In this document: positions 34,964 to 42,873 of the stretch, piece by piece
Position numbering within the stretch: position 1 is the first letter of the stretch
Layout: each line of letters opens with the position of its first letter
NCBI GenBank assembly: GCA_040905445.1
Contig: JBBDRN010000027.1
Coordinates: 1-64,000 of the forward strand
Reading direction: 5' to 3'
Length of the DNA: 64,000 nt
Source of the DNA: SKPT01 sp040905445
GTDB taxonomy: Bacteria; Planctomycetota; Phycisphaerae; Phycisphaerales; Phycisphaeraceae
Position numbers and translations under genes: made by a program
Notes under the pieces: model-generated
Databases searched by the model: none
Seen by the model: the letters and a program-made list of their open reading frames with translations, nothing else
What the model was told of the DNA's origin: nothing

Positions 34964-37090
34964 TTACGGTGCGATCATGACCCAGACGATCAGGGCGACG
35001 ACGGCGACGCCGCCCGCCATGCCCAGGCCATAGCCCTGGAGCTTGCCGTGCTGGAGTGGGCGGATGGAGTAGCCGAGCAGGCGCGGCGTCCAGGCGACGC
35101 TGTAGACCAGGCCGTTGATCAGCAGTTGGTCGATGAGGAAAAAGACCTGGCCGAGCAAGCGCAGCGGGCGGACGAGGACGGCGTCGTAGAGCTCGTCGAT
35201 GTAGTACTTGCCTTCGAGGACGCGGACGACGGGGCGTGCCGCGTCGGCGACGCGGGTGGCGGCGTCGCGGTTGACCAGGTGGAAATAGGCCGCCAGCGCG
35301 ATGCCGGCGATGGCGATCACGCCGCTGATGAGCTGCATGGCCAGGTGCAGGTCCATGCCGAGCAGCGTGGGCGCGGCGTGCTCGCCGGCTTCATGGGCGA
35401 CGTGGGCGGTTGAGCCGTCGACCATCGCGCCGATCCAGCCGTAGCTGTGGTCGCTGGGCAGGAACATGACCCAGCCGGCGGCGATGGCGCCGACGGCGAG
35501 GACGGCCAGCGGCAGATTCATCGGCCACCAGGGCATCTCGTGCGGCGCATCGTGGTGATCGTGCCCGCCACCGTGCGCGCCATGCTCCGCGGCCGCGTGG
35601 GCCGGGGCGTGGTGGGGCTGGTCGGCGGCCTGCTGCTCGGCGTCGTGCGGGTGGCCGGGCGCGAGCTCGTCGACGCCATGGTGCTCCTCGCCCATCTCGT
35701 ACTGCTCGGGGCCCCAGAAGACGCGGAACCAGAGGCGGAATGTGTAGAACGCGGTGAGAAAGGCCGTGACCAAGCCGAGTACGGCGAGGATGATGTACCA
35801 CGTGGGCCCGGCGGGGCCGACGCCGTGGTCCAGGCCGCGCTCCAGCGTGTAGGCGAGGATCATGTCCTTGGAGAAGAAGCCCGCGGTGATGACGGGGAAG
35901 CCGGCGAGCGCGAGGGCCCCGATGCCCATGAGGGTGCAGGTCACGGGCATCTTGTGGCGCAGACCGCTCATCTTGCGCAGGTCGAGCTGCCCCGCCATGG
36001 CGTGCATGACGGAGCCGGCGGTGAGGAAGAGCAGGGCCTTGAAGAACGCGTGGGTGTAGAGGTGGAAGACGGCGCCGACGCTGCTGAGCGCCCCGAGGCC
36101 CAGGAACATGTACCCAAGCTGGGAGACGGTCGAGTAGGCCCAGATGCGCTTGATGTCGTACTGGCACAGGGCGATGGTGGCGGCGAAGATGGCGGTCAGG
36201 CCGCCGACGAGCGCGACGACGGGCAGCGCCCAGGGCGAGAGCTCGAACAGCGGTAGCGTACGGGCGATGAGGTAGACGCCGGCGGTGACCATCGTGGCGG
36301 CGTGGATCAGCGCCGAGACGGGGGTGGGGCCTTCCATGGCGTCGGGCAGCCAGACGTAGAGCGGGATCTGGGCGCTCTTGCCGAACGCCCCGATCATGAG
36401 CAGGAAGGGGAGCCAGAGGTCGGCGGCGGAGGCGGTGTAGCCCTCGCCGCCGCGAGCCAGGGCGAGTTGGAGGATGCCGGTGTTGTCGGCGGTCCAGAGG
36501 GCGACGGTGCCATAGCTCTGGTAGGCGAGGAAGATGGCGAGCACGAAGCCGAGGTCGCCGATGCGGTTGACGATGAAGGCCTTTTTGGCGGCTGCGGCCG
36601 CAGTGGGCTTGCCGTAGTAGTAGCCGATCAGCAGGTAGGAGCAGAGGCCCACGCCCTCCCAGCCGAGGAACAGCAGCACGAGGTTGTCAGCCATGACGAG
36701 CGTCGTCATGGCGAAGATGAACAGTGACACGGCGGCGAAGAAGCGGGCGTAGCCGCGGTCGCCGGCCATGTAGCCGGTGGCATAGAGCGCCACGAGCGAG
36801 CCGATGCCCGTGACGACGAACAGCATGACCAGCGTCAGCGGATCCATGAAGTAGGCGAAGTTGACCGCGAGATCGCCGACGTGGATCCACTGGAACGCGT
36901 GCACCACGCTCGCGCCGTCGGCGGTGACGTGGGGGTAGACGGCGACGGACAGCAGGAAGGCGAGGAAGATCAGCCCCACGCTGATGGGCCCGGCGAGCTT
37001 GCGCAGGGCGGGCTTCATGCAGCAGATGCCGCAGAGCACGGCCCCGAGCAGCGGCAGCCAGGGAATCCACTTGGCCAGATCAACACTCAT
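34964..37090 (-). CDS. nuoL: NADH-quinone oxidoreductase subunit L
   Basis: A 708-residue subunit with about sixteen transmembrane helices, the distal end of the complex I membrane arm. The Glu-bearing LFLGWEGVGLCSYLLIGYYY, AAKKAFIVNRIGDLGFVLAIF, SAQIPLYVWLPDAMEGPTPVSALIHAATMVTAGVYLI and KRIWAYSTVSQLGYMFLGLG are diagnostic, and the long C-terminal lateral-helix region is present. An unusual His-rich loop lies at about residues 470-530 (many HH, HAxxH and HGG units) between helices near the C-terminus. ATG 37090 begins at the expected N-terminus. It follows nuoK by 72 bp and precedes nuoM. Confidence 0.95.
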   Translation of the reverse strand: MSVDLAKWIPWLPLLGAVLCGICCMKPALRKLAGPISVGLIFLAFLLSVAVYPHVTADGASVVHAFQWIHVGDLAVNFAYFMDPLTLVMLFVVTGIGSLVALYATGYMAGDRGYARFFAAVSLFIFAMTTLVMADNLVLLFLGWEGVGLCSYLLIGYYYGKPTAAAAAKKAFIVNRIGDLGFVLAIFLAYQSYGTVALWTADNTGILQLALARGGEGYTASAADLWLPFLLMIGAFGKSAQIPLYVWLPDAMEGPTPVSALIHAATMVTAGVYLIARTLPLFELSPWALPVVALVGGLTAIFAATIALCQYDIKRIWAYSTVSQLGYMFLGLGALSSVGAVFHLYTHAFFKALLFLTAGSVMHAMAGQLDLRKMSGLRHKMPVTCTLMGIGALALAGFPVITAGFFSKDMILAYTLERGLDHGVGPAGPTWYIILAVLGLVTAFLTAFYTFRLWFRVFWGPEQYEMGEEHHGVDELAPGHPHDAEQQAADQPHHAPAHAAAEHGAHGGGHDHHDAPHEMPWWPMNLPLAVLAVGAIAAGWVMFLPSDHSYGWIGAMVDGSTAHVAHEAGEHAAPTLLGMDLHLAMQLISGVIAIAGIALAAYFHLVNRDAATRVADAARPVVRVLEGKYYIDELYDAVLVRPLRLLGQVFFLIDQLLINGLVYSVAWTPRLLGYSIRPLQHGKLQGYGLGMAGGVAVVALIVWVMIAP

Positions 37091-37162
37091 CTCAGCTCAC
37101 CCCCCGATGGCGAGCGCTGGTCGGACCCATTGTGCATTGTCCATGTTGCATTGTGCATTGGA

Positions 37163-37483
37163 TCATCCCTGCATCGCCGTCCAAGCCTGGGCGTCGAGCG
37201 TGCGCTTGCGCCGGAACAGCAGCACCACCAGGCCGAGCGCCAGCGCCGCCTCCGCCGCGGCGATCGAGAGCACGAAGATGACGAAGGTTTCGCCGGCGGG
37301 GTTGAGGTGGAAGCGGCTGAAGGCCACGAGCGAGACGATCACGCCCTGAAACATCAACTCTGTGCAGAGGAACATGATGATGAGGTTCTGACGGCTGATG
37401 AATCCGATCAGGCCCAGGCCGAAGAGGACCGCGCCGATGATCAGGAAGTGCGTCAGGGCCGGGGCTGTGAGTTCAACAGGCAT
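37163..37483 (-). CDS. nuoK: NADH-quinone oxidoreductase subunit K
   Basis: A 106-residue protein with three transmembrane helices, the usual NuoK size. FLIIGAVLFGLGLIGFISR is followed by FLCTELMFQGVIV and VLSIAAAEAALALGLVVLL; the Glu in each of the latter two helices is the conserved proton-path residue. It lies 45 bp after nuoJ and 72 bp before nuoL on the minus strand. Confidence 0.95.
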   Translation of the reverse strand: MPVELTAPALTHFLIIGAVLFGLGLIGFISRQNLIIMFLCTELMFQGVIVSLVAFSRFHLNPAGETFVIFVLSIAAAEAALALGLVVLLFRRKRTLDAQAWTAMQG

Positions 37484-37528
37484 CTTGGGGTCGATTTCGG
37501 ATTTCGGATTTGCGGAAGGTCGCGTTGA

Positions 37529-38506
37529 TCAGGGTCCGATGCGGCCGCCGCTTTCGCCGTAGGACGTCGGGTCGTTGGGGCCCGGCTCGGAGCGGGGGTG
37601 GACGGTCGCGCCGGAGGCGTCCAGGACGGGCGAGGTCGGCCGCTCCTCTTCCTCGACGCGGGTCCTGGCGATGACGACCGCGCCGATCAGCGCCACGAGC
37701 AGGATCACGCCCGCCAACTCCAGGCCCAGCGGGTGGCTCTGAAAAAGGTCGAGCCCGACGCGCTCCGGGTTCGTCAGCCGCGGGCTCGCGCCCAGCGCCG
37801 AGGCGAGGGCTTCGCGGCCGGGCGGCAGCGACTCCGCGACGAGCTCGACATTCAGCGTCGGGCGCTCGGTGAGCGTCCCGGCGATGAGCTGCTCGTCCGT
37901 CGGGCCGAACGCCTGCTCGACCTTCAGCACCGGCTGCGTGGTGACCAGCAGCAGGACGGCGATGAGCAGAAACCCCGCGGCCGCGGCGCCGACCGGCTCG
38001 CGGGCGATGCGATCGTGGTGCGGCGAGGTCTGCGGGTCGTCGGCCGCCCCCACCCCCCCCCCCGCGCCGTCGCGGCCGCCGGCGGACTGCGTCGCGAGCA
38101 TAATCACGAACATGTACGTCACCAGGATCGCGCCGGCATAGATGATGATCATGGCAAAGGCCATGAAGTCCGCGGCGAGGGTCAGCAGCAGCCCCGCCGA
38201 CGCCAGCACGACGAGGACGAACCAGAGCGCGGCATAGACGGGGCGGGTGTGGGTGATCACGCGGGCGGCGGAGACGATCGCGATCGCGCCGAAGAGGTAG
38301 TGGTAGCCGAAGGCGGTCGCGCCGATGCCGAGATCCTCGGCCCAAAGGGCGTCGACCGAGCCGAGGAACAGCCAGAGCCCGCCGAGCGCGGCGGCGGCGA
38401 TCAACGCCCCGAGCAGGCGGTAGTTATGCCGGGCCTTGGGCATCATCAGCACCAGCCCGACGGCGCCGAGGAAGCTGGCGATGTAGATCGCGATGGGCGT
38501 GTGCAT
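37529..38506 (-). CDS. nuoJ: NADH-quinone oxidoreductase subunit J
   Basis: A 325-residue protein, much longer than the usual 170-200 of NuoJ. Five helices are present: IAIYIASFLGAVGLVLM, then ALWFVLVVLASAGLLLTLAADFMAFAMIIIYAGAILVTYMFVIML carries the family motif, with the last helix far downstream (LELAGVILLVALIGAVVIARTR). The extra length is a soluble stretch of about 130 residues between helices 3-4 and 5 (Gly-rich, then DDPQTSPHHDRIAREP and an acidic segment) plus a charged tail. The ATG ending at 38506 starts the first helix. It is the first nuo gene here; nuoA-I are absent, so the rest of complex I is encoded elsewhere. No Shine-Dalgarno was found. Confidence 0.9.
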   Translation of the reverse strand: MHTPIAIYIASFLGAVGLVLMMPKARHNYRLLGALIAAAALGGLWLFLGSVDALWAEDLGIGATAFGYHYLFGAIAIVSAARVITHTRPVYAALWFVLVVLASAGLLLTLAADFMAFAMIIIYAGAILVTYMFVIMLATQSAGGRDGAGGGVGAADDPQTSPHHDRIAREPVGAAAAGFLLIAVLLLVTTQPVLKVEQAFGPTDEQLIAGTLTERPTLNVELVAESLPPGREALASALGASPRLTNPERVGLDLFQSHPLGLELAGVILLVALIGAVVIARTRVEEEERPTSPVLDASGATVHPRSEPGPNDPTSYGESGGRIGP

Positions 38507-38698
38507 GGCCGATTCGCACGGGAAGGGGAGCGTGCCAGGGGCCGACGTTTGCCGGCCGACGGTTGAGGACGCACAGGATAGGGAGGGGGGCGCCCCTTTG
38601 CAACGCGGGGGCGTCGGCGCGACGGCGGGATCGCGAGCCTTGGCGCGGCCGGTACGCGGCACCCTCGCCGGGAGGGGCGAGCCCCCGCCGGCCCGCTC

Positions 38699-38716
38699 GC
38701 GGATTGCAATCCACGG
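38699..38716. repeat. copy of the GGATTGCAATCC palindrome before rplU
   Basis: GCGGATTGCAATCCACGG, a core copy of the palindrome at 29037-29068. Its TTGCAA forms the -35 box of the rplU promoter. Confidence 0.7.
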
Positions 38717-38731
38717 CCCTGATGCTATGAT
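38704..38731 (+). promoter_or_regulatory. rplU promoter
   Basis: TTGCAA (38704-38709) and TATGAT (38726-38731), 16 bp apart. The predicted leader is about 37 nt and includes AAGGA before the ATG. Confidence 0.6.
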
Positions 38732-38774
38732 GTTTAGCTCGCCACACCCGGGGCCTCAACCAAGGACCAAGCCG

Positions 38775-39086
38775 ATGTACGCCATCATCGAGGACAGCGG
38801 AACGCAGATCAAGGTCAGCGAAGGTGACGTCATCCGCGTCGACACCCGGGACCTGCCCGAGGACACGACGGAGTTGACCTTTGACCGCGTGCTGCTCGTC
38901 GGTGGCGAGGAGCCGCGGATCGGTCAGCCGGCGGTCGCCGGGGCGAAGGTCACCGCCGAGATTCTCGCCGAAGATGTCAGCGAGAAGACGGAAATCTTCA
39001 AGTTCAAGCGCCGCAAGAAGTACCGTCGCCACAACGGCCACCGCCAGCACTTCATCCAGGTCCGCATCAGCCGCATCGAGGCCTGA
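38775..39086 (+). CDS. rplU: 50S ribosomal protein L21
   Basis: A 103-residue ribosomal protein of normal length. MYAIIEDSGTQIKVSEGD matches the L21 N-terminus, and the basic KFKRRKKYRRHNGHRQHFIQVRISRI matches its rRNA-binding C-terminus. It binds 23S rRNA in the large subunit. AAGGA about 10 bp before ATG 38775 supports the start. Unusually, rpmA (L27), which normally follows rplU, is not downstream; the next 390 bp hold no gene and a MITE-like element. Confidence 0.96.
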   Translation: MYAIIEDSGTQIKVSEGDVIRVDTRDLPEDTTELTFDRVLLVGGEEPRIGQPAVAGAKVTAEILAEDVSEKTEIFKFKRRKKYRRHNGHRQHFIQVRISRIEA

Positions 39087-39278
39087 CCCGGGCGGGCGCG
39101 GGCCGTGGCGACGAGGTTCCGGGGGGCTCCAAGTCCAGTCAGCCGGCAGACGGCGCGACCGCCGCGCATGCCGCCAAGGCGTGCCCGGCGGCAGCCTGGC
39201 GCAGCACGGATTTCCAACCGACGACGACATCGTCCACGACGCCGACTGCGGTATGGCGTCGATGATCCGCTGCGCTTC
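39087..39278. other. intergenic sequence, no gene seen
   Basis: I see no supported gene, tRNA or clear terminator between rplU and the MITE-like element. Confidence 0.6.
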
Positions 39279-39409
39279 TAGAGCGCCTTCATCCATTCGA
39301 CTGACAAGCGGAGTCTTCGGAGCTTGTCAGTGCGAATGCAGCCAACACTGACAAGGCCGAGGACGGTCTTGTCAGTGGCACCCGCTACGGTTGGATTGAA
39401 GGCGCTCTA
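39279..39409. mobile_element. MITE-like element flanked by TA dinucleotides
   Basis: The ends are inverted: TAGAGCGCCTTCA-TCCA at 39279-39295 and the reverse complement of TAGAGCGCCTTCAATCCA at 39392-39409. Inside are two hairpins: ATTCG-ACTGACAAGC (39295-39309) pairs with GCTTGTCAGT-CGAAT (39322-39337), and CACTGACAAG (39346-39355) pairs with CTTGTCAGTG (39368-39377). TA at both borders is the target duplication of Tc1/mariner/IS630-type transposons. No transposase is encoded in 131 bp, so it would be mobilised in trans. Confidence 0.75.
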
Positions 39410-39475
39410 ATAATGTGGGGTGGCGTCGCCGATGGTGAGGCGCGGAGGATGGCCCCCGCGCCCGCCGGGGCGGGA

Positions 39476-40783
39476 TCAGGACGCGAGTCGGCCCCGCCGC
39501 GGACCCTTGCGCGGGCCGGCGCTGGCGCCCGCCTTGGCGTGGGCATGGTTCCCGGCCTTGGGGCGGCTGCGGAACTTGTTGCCGGGCTTGCCGCCGCCCG
39601 CGGGGCGCGGGGGGCGTGACGTGCCGCGGGGTGCGGCGGCTTTGACGGCCGCGGGCGACTCGGTGAACGCCGGGCAGTCGGTCCGCACGCCCAGCGGCTT
39701 GCCGATCAGCCGCTCGATCGCCACGAGGTGGCGCCGCTCATCATGGTCGCAGAAGGAGATCGCCACGCCCGAGGCGCCGGCCCGCGCGGTGCGGCCGATG
39801 CGGTGGACGTAGGTTTCCGGCTCATGGGTCAGGTCGTAGTTGATGACGTGGCTGATGCCGTCGACGTCAATGCCCCGGGCCGCGACGTCGGTGGCCACGA
39901 GCACGCGCGTCCGCCCCAGCGCGAACTGCTTGAGCGCCCGCTCGCGGGCGTTCTGCGTCTTGTTGCCGTGGATCGCGTCGGCCTGGTGGTTGCAGGTGCG
40001 AAGCTGCTTGGTCACGCGATCGGCACCGTGCTTGGTACGGGTGAACACGAGCGCGCGGGTGATGTTCATGCCGTCGAGCAGGTGGGCCAGCAGGGCCGGC
40101 TTGTTGCGCGTCTGGACGTGGCAGACCGACTGCTCGACGGCGTCGAGGGTCGGCTGCTCGGGGGTGACGGCGACGGTCGCCGGGTTGGTCAGCAGGCGAT
40201 CGGCGAGGCGCCGGATCGCCTGGGGCATGGTGGCGGAGAAGAGCAGCGTCTGGCGCTTGGCGGGCAGGTGCTTGACGATGCGCTCGATGTCGTTGATGAA
40301 GCCCATGTCAAGCATGCGGTCGGCTTCATCGAGCACGAGCGTCTGGACCGCGCCGAGGTCGACGTGGCCCTGGTTCATGAGATCCTGCAGTCGGCCGGGC
40401 GTGGCGACGATGACGTCGACGCCGCGGCGCAGGGCGCTGACCTGCGGGTTCTGGTTGACCCCGCCGAAGATCACCGTGCCGCTGATGGACAGGTGCCGGC
40501 CGTAGGTCGCGAAGCTGTCGGCGATCTGCTTGGCGAGCTCGCGGGTGGGGCAGAGCACGAGGCCGCGGGCGCGCTTGCCGCCGCGCGTCTCGGCGAGGCG
40601 GTGCAGCACGGGCAGGGCGAACGCGGCGGTCTTGCCGGTCCCGGTCTGGGCGCTGCCGAGCACGTCACGCCCTTCGAGCGCGTGCGGGATCGTCATGGAT
40701 TGAATGGGGGTGGCGACGCTGTAGCCTTCGGTGGCCACGGCACGGAGGATCGGCTCGGAGAGCCGGAGGTCGGCGAACTGCAT
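39476..40783 (-). CDS. DEAD-box RNA helicase, RhlE-type
   Basis: A 435-residue helicase that unwinds RNA with ATP. The Q motif (GYSVATPIQSMTIP), Walker A AQTGTGKT at 45-52, TPGRLQDLM, VLDEADRMLDMGF (the DEAD box), LFSATMP and the second-domain RGIDVDGISHVINYD and HRIGRTARAG are all present in order. The last 60 residues are Gly/Arg/Lys-rich, as in RhlE proteins, and probably bind RNA. Known roles are ribosome assembly and mRNA turnover. The ATG ending at 40783 matches the family start; GAAGGA lies 11 bp upstream. Gene symbol rhlE would fit but the RhlE/CsdA distinction cannot be settled here. Confidence 0.93.
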   Translation of the reverse strand: MQFADLRLSEPILRAVATEGYSVATPIQSMTIPHALEGRDVLGSAQTGTGKTAAFALPVLHRLAETRGGKRARGLVLCPTRELAKQIADSFATYGRHLSISGTVIFGGVNQNPQVSALRRGVDVIVATPGRLQDLMNQGHVDLGAVQTLVLDEADRMLDMGFINDIERIVKHLPAKRQTLLFSATMPQAIRRLADRLLTNPATVAVTPEQPTLDAVEQSVCHVQTRNKPALLAHLLDGMNITRALVFTRTKHGADRVTKQLRTCNHQADAIHGNKTQNARERALKQFALGRTRVLVATDVAARGIDVDGISHVINYDLTHEPETYVHRIGRTARAGASGVAISFCDHDERRHLVAIERLIGKPLGVRTDCPAFTESPAAVKAAAPRGTSRPPRPAGGGKPGNKFRSRPKAGNHAHAKAGASAGPRKGPRRGRLAS

Positions 40784-40928
40784 GTTGATATCGGTCCTTC
40801 CAGGTGCACACCGCAACGGGATCGGCGGGTGCCGAAGGACAACCGGTCGATGCGCGACAACTGATTTCGGGTGATCGGAAGCGGGCCGGTCGGCCCAGAA
40901 GATCGGTCCAGAAGCAGTTGAGTCGCAC

Positions 40929-40934
40929 AGTATA
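40929..40934 (-). promoter_or_regulatory. candidate -10 of the helicase gene
   Basis: TATACT on the minus strand, about 145 bp before the helicase start, giving a long leader. No clear -35 was found. Confidence 0.35.
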
Positions 40935-40996
40935 GCCGATCCGGGCGCAAAAAGCCAGCCCGGGTGCTGCGCCGTGTTCCGGAGGGCATGCCGGCG

Positions 40997-42265
40997 TCAC
41001 TCGGCGCGGCTGCCGAAGGCGGCCTCCAAGGCGTCAACGTCGACCTCGTCGGGGACGGTGCGGCCGGTGGCGTAGTTGTACAGCAGCGACCGGAAGACCA
41101 TGTCCGCTGCGCTGCTGACCACCGCCACCAGCAGTGCCAGGGCGACGAGCGCGACGATGACGGCGACGATGAGCACCATGTGCCCGCCCTGGAACGCGAC
41201 GGCGAGCACCGCGAAGAGGACGATGAACAGCGGCAGGCTGAGGATGAAGCTGATGATTGCGAGGGAGAAATTGCCCACGAGCGCTTCGCCCCAGGTCTGG
41301 CGCAGCGTGCCGAGGGCGCGCTTGAACGCGTCGACGGGGCCGAGGCCCTCGGCGGCGAGGACGGGGATGACGAAGAAGGTCAGGATCGTCCAGCCGGTGC
41401 CGAGCACGGCGGCGATGATGGCGCCGACTTTTTCGTTGCTGTTCTCGATGACCTTGAGCACGAGGCCGACCGTCGCGGAGATGAGCGCCCAGCCGGCGAT
41501 CTGGGGCAGGCGGCGCATGGCGATGGACAGGCCGTAGCCGATCGTCGGCGTCTCGCCGTCGCAGACGCGCAAGGCGCATGCGGCGAGGGCAGTGTTGAAA
41601 AAGACGATCACGAAGTAGCTGCAGAAGTAGAAGCCGAACACGAGCAGGTAGACGTGCAGGGGCAGGCCGCTGACGGCCATGTCCTCGCCGAGGAAGGCGT
41701 CCATCTGGGCCATGATGTCGGTGCCGGCCAGCGGCAGGTAGAAGCTGGCGAGCACGAGCATCGCCGCGATGCCGGAGAAGACGGGGAACACGAGCAGTTG
41801 CTTGTGGTGCCAGAGGATGCCGTAGGAGATCTTGACGTACTCCCAACTGCGGCTCATGCGTTCGAAGAACCCGCCGGCGTGGGCGACGCGGCGGACGTGG
41901 CGGGCTCCGCCGGCCCCGCCGGTCGGGGCGAAGGACGCGCCCGCCGTATGGGCGGGCGCGTGGGCGTGAGCGTGAGCGGGGGCGACCGCCACGCCGCCGG
42001 CGGACGCTTCGGCGCGGGCGTTGTAGCCGCAGTGCAGGCACAGGGCGTTGCCCAGCGGCAGCGGTCGCCCGCACCCCGGGCAGGCTTCCGCCTCGCTCGA
42101 CGCGTCGGGGTCGTCCGCGAGGTCGTAGCCCGCGTCATCCATCGGCGCGTCGGGCACCTGCATCACGTGCTGACACTTGCACCGCACGCGCCGGCCGACG
42201 AGCTCGGGCTTCCAGCGGTACCGCTTGTCGCATTCGGGGCAGGAGAACATCGAATCACCAGCCAT
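40997..42265 (-). CDS. zinc-ribbon membrane protein, DUF6159-like
   Basis: A 422-residue protein. Two zinc ribbons open it: CPECDKRY with CKCQ (residues 9-32), and CPGCGRPL with CLHCGYN (about 62-83). A His/Ala-rich linker (APAHAHAHAPAHTAG) follows, then FFERMSRSWEYVKISYGILWHHKQLLVFPVFSG, which is the start of the DUF6159 domain, and about six transmembrane helices. The function of the family is unknown; a membrane transport or sensing role is a guess. ATG 42265 is preceded by a G-rich stretch; the next in-frame Met (five codons on) is possible. Gene ends 213 bp from the helicase start. Confidence 0.8.
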   Translation of the reverse strand: MAGDSMFSCPECDKRYRWKPELVGRRVRCKCQHVMQVPDAPMDDAGYDLADDPDASSEAEACPGCGRPLPLGNALCLHCGYNARAEASAGGVAVAPAHAHAHAPAHTAGASFAPTGGAGGARHVRRVAHAGGFFERMSRSWEYVKISYGILWHHKQLLVFPVFSGIAAMLVLASFYLPLAGTDIMAQMDAFLGEDMAVSGLPLHVYLLVFGFYFCSYFVIVFFNTALAACALRVCDGETPTIGYGLSIAMRRLPQIAGWALISATVGLVLKVIENSNEKVGAIIAAVLGTGWTILTFFVIPVLAAEGLGPVDAFKRALGTLRQTWGEALVGNFSLAIISFILSLPLFIVLFAVLAVAFQGGHMVLIVAVIVALVALALLVAVVSSAADMVFRSLLYNYATGRTVPDEVDVDALEAAFGSRAE

Positions 42266-42423
42266 GGCGGACCCCCTTTGGTTGACGCCGTTCGCGTGGC
42301 CTGACAGGCGCTGGCACTTGAATATGCACGCGCCAAGGTACCACCGGATGCTGTCGGCTCCAAGGGGCCGGTTGCAGTTTTTTTCGGTTCATCCGCGATT
42401 CCCCGGCCCGGACCGCCCGCACC
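42266..42423. other. upstream region of the DUF6159-like gene
   Basis: No gene seen. It contains CGGATGAACCGAAAAAAA (minus strand, 42379-42396), a copy of a motif also found at 47-60, 2360-2376 and 31323-31339. Confidence 0.4.
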
Positions 42424-42424
42424 G

Positions 42425-42494
42425 CAATCGCCGGCGCCAGACTTCAGCCCCGGCAGGGGTTGCGGATTGTCGCCACGGGTGCAGGCAGCGGAAC
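42425..42494. repeat. 70-bp dispersed repeat, copy 1
   Basis: It shares AGAYTTCAGCCCC, GGGYTGCGG and GCCACGGGTGCA with the copy at 42643-42720. The two copies flank the inverted-repeat element at 42508-42606. Confidence 0.7.
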
Positions 42495-42507
42495 GAGCTC
42501 GTCATTG

Positions 42508-42606
42508 AACCGCGAAGAGGCGAAGCAAGCGAAGGGCGCGAAGAAACAGAAGTACGCAAATCATAACCCCCTTCGTGCCCTTCGCGTTCTTCGCTGCTTC
42601 GCGGTT
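42508..42606. repeat. 99-bp inverted-repeat element of the AACCGCGAAG family, copy 2
   Basis: Left arm 42508-42540 and right arm 42571-42606, imperfect reverse complements made of GCGAAG units around a short A/T-richer centre containing ATCATAACCCC. It is related, in inverted orientation, to the element at 34823-34920. Confidence 0.8.
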
Positions 42607-42642
42607 AGCGAATTGTCCGAGCCGGACGCCGACCCCGTGCTG

Positions 42643-42720
42643 CAACCGCGATCGCCCCAGATTTCAGCCCCGCGAGGGCTGCGGGTTGTAGCCACGGGTG
42701 CAGCGCAGCGGAACCCGTGG
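42643..42720. repeat. 70-bp dispersed repeat, copy 2
   Basis: Second copy of the 42425-42494 sequence, ending in a fuller CAGCGCAGCGGAACCCGTGG. GCCACGGGT and ACCCGTGG can pair. A weaker relative (42735-42815, ending CCCCACGGGTGAAGCGG) follows. Confidence 0.7.
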
Positions 42721-42873
42721 TAAGGGTCGCCTGAATGATTCCTGCCCCGGCAGGGGCAGAGGCGACGCCCTCCGCCCCTGCTGGGGCGGGACCTCCACCC
42801 CCCACGGGTGAAGCGGCTGGCCGCGGCCGGCCAGCGGCGATGTACGATGCGCGCGGTGCGTATGACCTGTCCC

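Noticed and set aside
39087..39278. rpmA (ribosomal protein L27) after rplU
   Set aside because: I read the region for the conserved L27 N-terminus and found none in any frame.
42425..42820. CRISPR array
   Set aside because: The repeats are few, about 70 bp and irregularly spaced, with a different element between them and no cas genes.
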